A DNA stretch of 64,000 nt from Triglochin maritima (Eukaryota > Streptophyta > Magnoliopsida > Alismatales > Juncaginaceae): positions 34,244,201 through 34,308,200 of the forward strand of contig OY821771.1 of NCBI GenBank assembly GCA_963682175.1, in the 5' to 3' direction. The position numbers and the translations under genes were made by a program. Shown piece after piece: positions 56,116-64,000 of the stretch (within the stretch, counting starts at the first letter, position 1; every line of letters starts with the position of its first letter). The notes beneath the pieces are model-generated. The model made no database searches, had not been told where the DNA came from, and was given only the letters and a program-made list of their open reading frames with translations.

Positions 56116-58153
56116 TGTAACATCCCGAAACAGCAGAAATTTAAAAATTATTTATCAAAGCATCAGAGACCAATAATCAAATACGGGACTTTTACTTCTC
56201 ACAAAAAAAATAAAAGCGGTGCACCAGTTTACATCAGAGTTTGTCAAAAACGATACATGATTACAACAAAACAACAAAAGAAGATAAACGTAATCATGTC
56301 GACCTCAGTGGTCAGAATAGAGGATACGGTCCCAAGATGCGCGTGCCTGCTGATCACCACCCAACTGGACCTACTGCGGTCCTGAAAAAGATGCAACAAC
56401 AATGCCTGAGTTTCCATAAGGAAACCCCGTATGCCAAGCTCACCTATATGCATGCAGTAGTACAAATGAATCTATCATACTAGTAGCATTTCATGTCATC
56501 GACAGTAAGGAAAACAGTCCCCCCGAAGGGTAACATGCGGCACAATCCGACAATCATCATCGGGTCTCCCGAGGAGACCTACCGTAGGCACATACGGTCT
56601 AACGGAACAAGACGTGACGCTCCCCACACGCGGCTATACTAATCATGGGGTTCGGCAGGGAACGTCCGCCAGGTCCGCGCCATAAGAAACAGATCTATAA
56701 CTTCATGGTCGAAACCACACCAAAAGAGTCGTCGCTCTGTCGGTCCATCAATCATCATCTCAGTAGGTGCCCATTTGAGGAACATCACCGGAACAACATC
56801 GGTGGTCAATCAATACGTCCGGCACAACATCGGACGGGTCCAGACCGAATTCTGCCAGGTCATCAGGCTCCACGAGGCGCAAACACCAATCGCGTCGCTA
56901 TAAAAGCAAAGTAGCGACCTCCGTAGCCCCTCAGGCCGGTAGTCACCTCACCAAACAATAGTTGCGTGCCCGCACAATCATCATACATTGGGATCCGCGA
57001 TCCCTCAGGCCTGCTATACTACAATGAGTCCAATCAATCCATCATATTAGTCACGATCCATACATGGAGGTGACGCGTCCTGAACACCCACATTGTTCCA
57101 CACGGCGGTCCCTGGGCAGGCACGCGTAACGCTCCCACCGTCACCTCCCGGCTCACGCACAAGGAGAGGACACGGGTTTCCGTGGGCAGAGTTGGCATTC
57201 AAAAAGGGAACCAGGAATTCAGTTCTGTGAAAAAACGGTCGACCGAAAGAGTCATCTCGGTCGACCGTTTCCTCAAGGGAATCGGTCGACCGAACGTCTG
57301 AAACGGTCGAACTATTTGCGCAAAACTTAAGTCTCAACGGTCTACCAAAAGTCTAAAACCGGTCGACCGAAACGAGGTCAAAATCCTGAGTCTGGTCAAG
57401 ATCAAATTCAAAACTATCGGTCGACCGACTCAGGGGTCTCGGTCGACCGAAAACTAACAGGGTCATCCTATTATTTCTACGTCATATAATGGTCGACCGC
57501 AAACATGCATAATATCCAGTACACTTAAGTTCCGGTCGACCGAACCCAAGGAACCGGTCGACCGAAACATAACAGACAGACAAAAACACTACATTCGGTC
57601 GACCGCCCGAAGGGCCCGGTCGACCGTTGGTCGTCTTCAACCTCACGCCAGCCGAGGTTTTTCACCAAATCGCTTCGTCGGAGTGGTCTCCGACCTCCCC
57701 CAACCGACCAACACAACCCTCCCACGAGGGTTAACAACAAAAACACACTAAGGAGCGGCATACCTCTTCGCGAAGAACGACAAAGAACACCAGAGTTCCA
57801 ACGACACGCCTCTGGTCCGCACCTCACGCATGACCTCCTCCTCGCGACGACCTTCGCACGCCCAAAGCCGACGTTGACTCCCGCACCTCGCCGTCCAACT
57901 GAGCCACTAAGAAGAGGGAAAGGAAATGGAAGAGAATGAGAGAGAGAGAGAGAGGAAAAAAAACGGGTTTTCTCCACTCAATCCAACACTTGCACCAACA
58001 GTGCCGCCCCTACACTACAACCCATCACCTCACCTCCTCCAACATCCCATGCACAACACTATGCACCCACTTCCCCATGCTAATCCTACTCCTAATCACC
58101 ATCTCTCCTCCTAACACCAATTAACTCCTAAGCAAGGGTTTAGGGTTCTTACA
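56116..58153 (-). mobile_element. 5' LTR of a gypsy element, family G
   Basis: A 2038-bp LTR on the minus strand begins TGTAAGAACCCTAAACCC (58153) and ends TTTCGGGATGTTACA (56116). It is collinear with the solo LTR at 787-2941, including the CT-rich leader (57925-57955 on the plus strand as GAGAGA), the CGGTCGACCG cluster (57235-57625) and the hairpin at 56408-56427. Open frames such as 57525-57977 are LTR sequence. The next base pairs (TTAT) could be a 4-bp duplication with the TTAT before 53693, but this is weak. Confidence 0.92.
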
Positions 58154-58487
58154 TTATAATTTCTAGGAACTTTAAAAGGCTTTTAAAGTTCAGTTTTGTG
58201 ACTCATATGCGTCTAAGTTCATTGGTGTATTAATCTAGAAAGGATTTTGTGTATTTTATGAGTTTAACTTTCCAAACCACATATCATGTTCATTGGTGTA
58301 GTGATCTAGAAAGGATTTTGTGTCCTGGTCCACTAATATGTTAACTTGACTCGCCATTGTGCTTGGACACAGAATATATGTTGTAATTCAGCTCCCCTTG
58401 CATTCACCTTCAAATGCAATTATCTTCACATGTAATGTTTTGATTTTTGTAGTTGTATTGTCACTAAATGTGTCTCTTAAAGGATAG
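58154..58487. other. Intron-like sequence upstream of the first remaining CysRS exon
   Basis: It contains a direct repeat (TTCATTGGTGTA.T.ATCTAGAAAGGATTTTGTGT, near 58220 and 58293) but no further synthetase exon. It abuts the gypsy LTR, where homology to the synthetase gene is lost. Confidence 0.5.
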
Positions 58488-60385
58488 ATAATAGAAAATA
58501 GTTGCGGTTATCCTCTTGACGGAGATGTCTACTTCACTGTTGTTAATTCCCCAAACTATGGTCGTTTATCTGGCCGGAAATCGGATGATAATCGAGCTGG
58601 TGGAGGTGGGCGTGTTGAAGTTGATAACAGAGAAAAATCCTGCAGACTGCGCTTTGGAAGGTGAGTATTTTCAGAACTGTTTTTAGCTACCTTGTCTGAT
58701 GTTTGTTCGTACCTCACATATATTTGGCTGTACTGCATTCTGCCTGCAGGCTGCTAAACCAGTGAGTCTAGCTGGAATAGCAAATGAGGTCCCGGCAGGC
58801 CTGGTTGGCATATTGAATGCAGTGCGATGAGTTACCATTATCTTGGTCATGCTTTTGATTTCCACGGGGGAGGGAAGGATCTGGTATTTCCTCATCATGA
58901 AAATGAGTTTGCTCAGAGTTGTGCTGCTTTCCCAGAGAGCAACGTGAGCTTCTGGATGCACAATGGTTTTGTCAACAGGGACAATAATGAGAAATTGTCT
59001 AAGTCCTTAAAAAAATTCTTTACGATCCGTGATGTAAGTTGAAACTTCCATGCAACGTTAACAAATATTTAGAGTTTGTACTTTGGTAATTTTTTACTAT
59101 AACTATACTCTCAATTTTGTTTAATTACAGACCATAGCAAAATATCATCCTTGGCCTTAAGATTCTTCTTAATAAGTATCCATTACCGTTCTGAAGTAAA
59201 TTACTCAGATAAACAGCTTGATAATGCGTTTGAGCGTGTTTTCTATATCTATCAGGTAAACAATATCTTATCAAGCATTTGATATTTTCCCCTTTGCTAC
59301 CAGTCTTTTCATTGAGATATGGGCCAAATATACCAATATATTTTGAAAATCCGTGTTGTATTCTGATTTCCAGACTCTATGATTGCGAAAATGCTTTGTT
59401 ACCCTTCAGAGGGAAACTACGTGGCCAAGCACCAGCAGAGATACGGGGGTTGATTGAGAATTTCCACTCCGACTTCTTGGCTTCAATGTCGGATAATTTA
59501 CGTACTATGGCTGTTCTTGACGATCTCATGGAGCCATTGAAAGCAATCAACGGTAATTTAAAGAAGCTTAACGTGTTCTACTTTTTTCCACTTGTAGAAA
59601 AATTGCTCAATTTGTATTTTTCGTTTTCTTGTTGCCACTCCTTTATAAAATTTGGTGCAATCTCCTTTTTTTGTTTTGGCTTAATTAATTATTGGCTTCT
59701 TTTTTTTTCAAACGAAATGTTTTCCAGGGGAAACACAGGAGCAGTCGGCACTGATAAATGCTCTTGTTGAATTAGAGAAAGAAGTAAAAAATGTCCTTTC
59801 TATTATTGAGCTATTGTCTTCCTCAACTTGCTCTGAGGTTAGATTATAAAGAATTTTGATTGAGACCAGATTTAAGGCTGTTTTGGCAATATAAGTTGAT
59901 ATTGGGTGCTTGGCGGCAGCTGACATTAATTACTTAACTGACAGGTTCTAGAACGACTCATAGCCAAGGCGTTGGAAAGGGCAAATATTGCCGAAGAAAA
60001 GATCCTGGAGCTAGTAAGTGAGAGAGCATTGGCAAGGAAAAACAAAGAACATGCCAGTTTGGATCAGATCCAGGCCGACTTAGAAACGAAGGGTATAGCC
60101 TTGATGGATGAACTAAAAGGGACCATATGGCGTCCATGCGAGCCGGTAGAAAAAGAAGCAAATTATTCCAACCCAGATGGTTCAGCTCCAGCTAAACCGA
60201 AACCCGTGGGGGAAGACTCAGGCAACGGCGTCGCAGTTAAACAAGAATTGGAAGTAAAAAAGACAAATAATTCTTCTGGTGAACAAGAGCTTGTAGAGCA
60301 ATTAGATAACCTTGCTTGTAAGTCGCAGCAAGAAGAAAAAAACTCAGATAATTCTGCTACAAGTAAACAAAAGCCTATAGAATAA
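58488..60385 (+). pseudogene. Cysteinyl-tRNA synthetase, 3' part (six exons), decayed
   Basis: Exons by homology and GT-AG sites are 58488-58660, 58750-59033, 59131-59255, 59374-59552, 59728-59837 and 59945-60385. Catalytic-domain residues are present: [63 protein letters not shown] (zinc-ligand Cys/His/Glu region) and [11 protein letters not shown] (KMSKS loop). The anticodon-binding region follows (YSDKQLDNAFERVFYIYQ, LLPFRGKLRGQAP, ALVELEKEVKNVLSIIELLS). The C-terminus is ARKNKEHASLDQIQADLETK, GIALMDELKGTIWRP and a lysine/glutamate-rich tail. The first ~40% of the enzyme, with the HIGH motif, is absent. One-base losses near 58640, 58763 and 59152 and a TGA at 58785-58787 (normally Trp) break the frame. 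A charged cysteine could not be made from this copy. Confidence 0.9.
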
Positions 60386-61340
60386 CAGCTAGATAAGTGT
60401 GAGATGATGAGGCACTGGAGTAAACATTCCTGTTCTCCCTAATCCCCTGGAGCAGGCCTCTAATTGTCGGTTGAAGGCTTCAAATGTATCTTATTGTAAC
60501 AGTTTTTGTCCGAACTACATTTTGTATCTATTGGGTTTATCTGGCTATTCAGTTATGAATTGACAAACAATAATATTGCTCAACTCTTGCTTTTTGTCGT
60601 GGGTGGTTTATTTGGTATTTTCTACCCCGAAGTACTTTTTAACACGGCTTAACTTAAAGAGTGATGGATAGGAAAGATTTAGACTACACATCGTTGGAAC
60701 CTGGAGCCAGTATACATATGAATATATGATGCATTGAGCTTTCCACTCTCGTGGAAAATCAAATCTGCAGCAACATACAAGAATATTGTGTTACGCCCCG
60801 ATATGGGACATAAGGTCTTCCTGATGTGCCGAAGAACTATGTTTATAGATAGGAAAATGTTTGTTGAACGCAGGCGTCACGGACGCGCTCTACGTGGATA
60901 TCTATGTCAGTCCTTATGGGGCCAAAGCATGAATGTTTTTTTATTTTTTCTTCCTGATGTCCACTCAAATCACATTAAATGCGTTTCAACTCAGCACGTT
61001 CTCTCTCTCCACCCAAATACAAATATGATGACACTCTTTCTTTCTTCTTCATTCTTTCTCTCCAGAATAAATCATCATTTCTAGCAAGATATTATGTCGA
61101 AGAAGCGTCTGATGCCGACTCCCAGGATTCTTCACAACGTAAGCAGCGTGAATGGGACGGTGCGAAGACTTCCCGATGTTCTTGTCAGCATTAGCATCGT
61201 GAATGTTCTTCCCTATTTTTTTCCTAAACGTAATTCTTGTGGGGTAAAATATACAGTGGGAGGTTTGTTGAGTTTGTGCGGGGGTGGCAGGGGGCATCAT
61301 ATTATTGCATTCCATATATTGATTCGTTTATTCCGACAAT
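60386..61340. other. 3' flank of the CysRS pseudogene; no gene recognised
   Basis: It includes the probable former 3' UTR (to about 60600). Frames at 60734-61342 have no recognisable domain. A GC-rich patch CAGGCGTCACGGACGCGC lies at about 60871-60889. Confidence 0.5.
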
Positions 61341-61344
61341 AATG

Positions 61345-62348
61345 AAGTCATATATTATTCCGGACTGCAAATACACTTATTCCGGACTGCAAATACACTT
61401 ATTCCGATTCCGGACAGCAAATACACTTATTCCGGACAGCAAATCCACTTATTCCGGAAAAAACTTTATGTTCTGTTTCTGGACACACTTTATTCTTAAA
61501 CCGGACAACAAATACACTTATTCCGGACAGCAAATACACTTATTCCGGACAAACTTTATGTTCCGTTTCTGGACACACTTTCTTCTTATTCTGGACAACT
61601 ACACTTATTCCGGACTGCAAATACACTTATTCCGGACATCAAATACACTTATTCCGGACAACAAATCAACTTATTCCGGACAAACTTTATGTTCCGTTTC
61701 TGGACACACTTTATTCTTAAACCGGACAACAAATTCACTTATTCCGGACAACAAATACACTTATTCCGGACAAACTTTATGTTCCGTTTCTGGACACACT
61801 TTATTCTTAAATCGGACAACAAATTCACTTATTCCGGACAACAAATACACTTATTCCGGACAAACTTTATGTTCCGTTTCTGGACACACTTTCTTCTTAT
61901 TCTGGACAACTACACTTATTCCGGACTGCAAATACACTTATTCCGGACAGCAAATACACTTATTCCGGACAACAAATCAACTTATTCCGGACAAACTTTA
62001 TGTTCCGTTTCTGGACACACTTTATTCTTAAACCGGACAACAAATACACTTATTCCGGACAACAAATACACTTATTCCGGACAGCAAATACACTTATTCC
62101 GGACAAACTTTCTGTTCCGTTTCTGGACACACTTTCTTCTTATTCTGGACAACTACACTTATTCCGGACTACAAATACACTTATTCCGGACATCAAATAC
62201 ACTTATTCCGGACAACAAATCAACTTATTCCGGACAAACTTTATGTTTCGTTTCTGGACACACTTTATTCTTAAACCGGACAACAAATACACTTAGTCCG
62301 GACAACAAATACACTTATTCCGGACAGCAATATACACTTATTCCGGAC
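61345..62348. repeat. 22-bp minisatellite with higher-order structure (~1 kb)
   Basis: The basic unit is about 22 bp (ATACACTTATTCCGGACARCAA). Blocks of two to four units alternate with a ~48-bp spacer containing TTCCGTTTCTGGACACACTT. Spacer anchors lie at 61471, 61561, 61692, 61782, 61872, 62003, 62115 and 62246, giving higher-order periods of 90, 131, 90, 90, 131, 112 and 131 bp. Because 22 is not a multiple of three, the repeat is open in several frames and yields 264- and 224-aa frames (YTYSGQQIHLFRT-type). These are probably not genes. Confidence 0.95.
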
Positions 62349-62349
62349 A

Positions 62350-63172
62350 TACACATAACGTAAACAGGACAAACACATAATGTAAACTGCACACACACAT
62401 AAAGTAAGCTAGACAAATTAAGTTGATCCAACGTAAAACTTAAAAACAAATATTTTATTATGATAAGTGTGGGCTCTGCACGAATAATGAGACTGCACGA
62501 TGTTCTAGGGTCTGCACACTGTCTTATCTGTGTATTGGGAAATGAATCGTTCAACTTAAAGAACCGGCGTTTTTTAAAAATACCAAAACGCGCGAAGAGA
62601 AATTTCGCTGACTGGACGCTGACTCAAAGAAAAATATCTGAGCTGTACAGATCCACGTAAGGCGCGTCCGTGACGCGCGCGTCCGTCTATCACGGTTCTT
62701 ATAGATATCGTGGGGGGAGTTAAATCACTAAACTTATCACTTCACAAACTTCAAAGCCTGCGACTAGGGGTGTAACTCTAGGCTGGCCGGGGGTCTCATA
62801 ATCGATCCTGCCTATCAGTCGATTCGACTAGGATATTGGGGATGGGGGGTTTTCACGCCGCTGCTAATTGGGCTAGGTACCCATGTCTGGTACCTTCCGT
62901 ACAAGAAGCCTTACCACTCAAATTTTAATCTCATTCTAAGAATACAATAAAAGTTGCATATACATATATATACAGGAATTATCTAATGGGTCTGGGGTTT
63001 AATTTTTTATTTTAAGCTCACACCATATCCACTACACATCTGAAATTGTAAGGTAGATTATAAAAAAAACGGTTATGCTAATTAAATGTGAAATTAACCG
63101 TTAATAAGAATTAATTGTGAGATTATAGATGACTTAAACTAAATAAGATGAGTTCTGGACTCACTAGAACTT

Positions 63173-63175
<3 letters not shown>
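62350..63175. other. No gene recognised; GC-rich GACGCGCGCGTCC patch
   Basis: A palindromic GGACGCGCGCGTCC-like string lies at about 62660-62683, within otherwise AT-rich sequence. No supported coding region. Confidence 0.5.

Positions 63176-63215
<40 letters not shown>
63176..63215. repeat. (AT)n microsatellite
   Basis: About 20 uninterrupted AT units. Confidence 0.95.
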
Positions 63216-63220
<5 letters not shown>

Positions 63221-63344
63221 AGTTACATTAAATCTAATTTGATGTTATGTGATACTAAGAATAGTTTCCTATTAGAGAATATATAGGTATTCTCTTGGGA
63301 TATAAGTTCTTGAGTCCTTTTACTTATCATTAATTGATTTTGAG

Positions 63345-63563
63345 TTGAATATTTACATTTTAATAGATACGATGAGCAAGCTCCATGTAAGTCAAGAAAA
63401 CCAACGTGAAATCGACTCATTGCCTAACATTTGGATTACTAGGCTTATCAACATGATGTTAGAAAGCCTATGCCTGACCTCCGGGACTCAGCCAAGTTGG
63501 CAATACTTGTCGGTAGATGAATTTAAAATTGGATGCCAAATTGAACAGGTTGTATGGTTTTGA
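63345..63563 (+). other. Short open frame, 72 codons, uncertain
   Basis: MSKLHVSQENQREIDSLPNI, then LINMMLESLCLTSGTQPSWQ and DEFKIGCQIEQVVWF. The composition looks more protein-like than its neighbours and could be a terminal exon or a gene fragment, but I recognise no family. The rest of the window to 64000 holds nothing I can support. Confidence 0.25.
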
Positions 63564-64000
63564 GGTGCTTCGTTTTCCTCTTTTTTTAAAAAAACTTAAA
63601 TAGACATTGCCAACTTCAAAATTATATATATACTATAAAAAAACACATATAAAATTAATAAAATGCTTATTTGATTTATTTTATGTTTTTGGAAAGCAAA
63701 AATCAGTCGTTTTGGTTTCTTAAGTGTCAGTGGGTTAAAGATCAGAGCTGTATATTGTCTGGAGATTTATTAATAAATTTTGCACCTTGGAATCGTTGAT
63801 TATATAGTAACCTTGTTCGTGAGAATAGCCTTAAAGACAAAATTATTTAAGGTTTGCATGTTTGATGGGCGACGGCTGGGTAACGATGAGGCGTGACAAG
63901 TGAAATTGGAGTTGGATCTTTTTTTTGTTGATAAAAACTAAACTTCAAGGGGGCAAAAGCACAAATGTCCCCGACTCCGTGTGGACCCCAGCCTCCATCA

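Noticed and set aside
53689..58157. TTAT as target-site duplication of one complete gypsy element
   Set aside because: Only 4 bp match, the two LTRs belong to different families, and the left flank carries no CysRS sequence, so a single clean insertion is not supported.
61237..62363. 264- and 224-aa open frames as a repeat protein
   Set aside because: They arise from a 22-bp minisatellite that is open in several frames. There is no start context, domain or codon bias independent of the repeat.

Overview
This window looks like nuclear DNA of a flowering plant, probably a eudicot; I cannot name the species. The evidence is a cytosolic 60S ribosomal protein L12 gene with a plant telo-box promoter, a cysteinyl-tRNA synthetase fragment with plant-style introns, copia and gypsy LTR elements primed by initiator tRNA-Met, and Mutator-like, PIF/Harbinger and hAT-type DNA transposons. 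It is gene-poor. Only RPL12 (3696-4196, minus) looks like an intact conserved gene. A two-exon small secreted-peptide gene (43784-44386, minus) also looks intact. Nearly everything else is transposon, repeat or pseudogene.

Layout. 787-2941: complete gypsy-type solo LTR with a 5-bp target-site duplication (TSD). 3696-4347: RPL12 and promoter. 4.4-38.6 kb: a large mosaic that may be one ancient Mutator-like element. It has inverted copies of a repeat with ~123-bp units at both ends (4.4-5.2 and 38.0-38.6 kb), a decayed MuDR-type transposase (6.9-9.3 kb), two copies of a small GRF-zinc-finger reading frame (10.4-10.8 and 14.9-15.95 kb), a DUF1985-like reading frame (22.0-25.0 kb) and many short-word arrays. 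Into this mosaic have jumped an hAT element (15189-15690), a solo LTR (17092-18622), a copia solo LTR (22251-24425) and a copia element (27.1-37.16 kb). The copia element carries a further LTR, which in turn carries two head-to-head LTR elements.

39654-43207: PIF/Harbinger element with a Myb/SANT-type ORF1 and a DDE transposase, divergently arranged. 43.8-45.7 kb: secreted-peptide gene and a broken paralogue. 46691-47827: foldback Mutator-type MITE with a 10-bp TSD. 49.0-53.2 kb: AT-rich 2.27-kb tandem duplication. 53693-58153: gypsy LTR/gag remnants. 58488-60385: six exons of a cysteinyl-tRNA synthetase that lacks its 5' part and carries frameshifts and a stop. 61.35-62.35 kb: 22-bp minisatellite with a higher-order pattern.

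Two signals stand out. First, clusters of the palindrome CGGTCGACCG occur inside LTRs of several unrelated families; their variants look like CpG-methylation decay. Second, the inverted arrays bracketing the Mutator/GRF/DUF1985 mosaic suggest a giant composite transposon lying next to the RPL12 promoter. Edges of diverged repeats are approximate. Homology calls come from reading translated sequence by eye, not from database searches.
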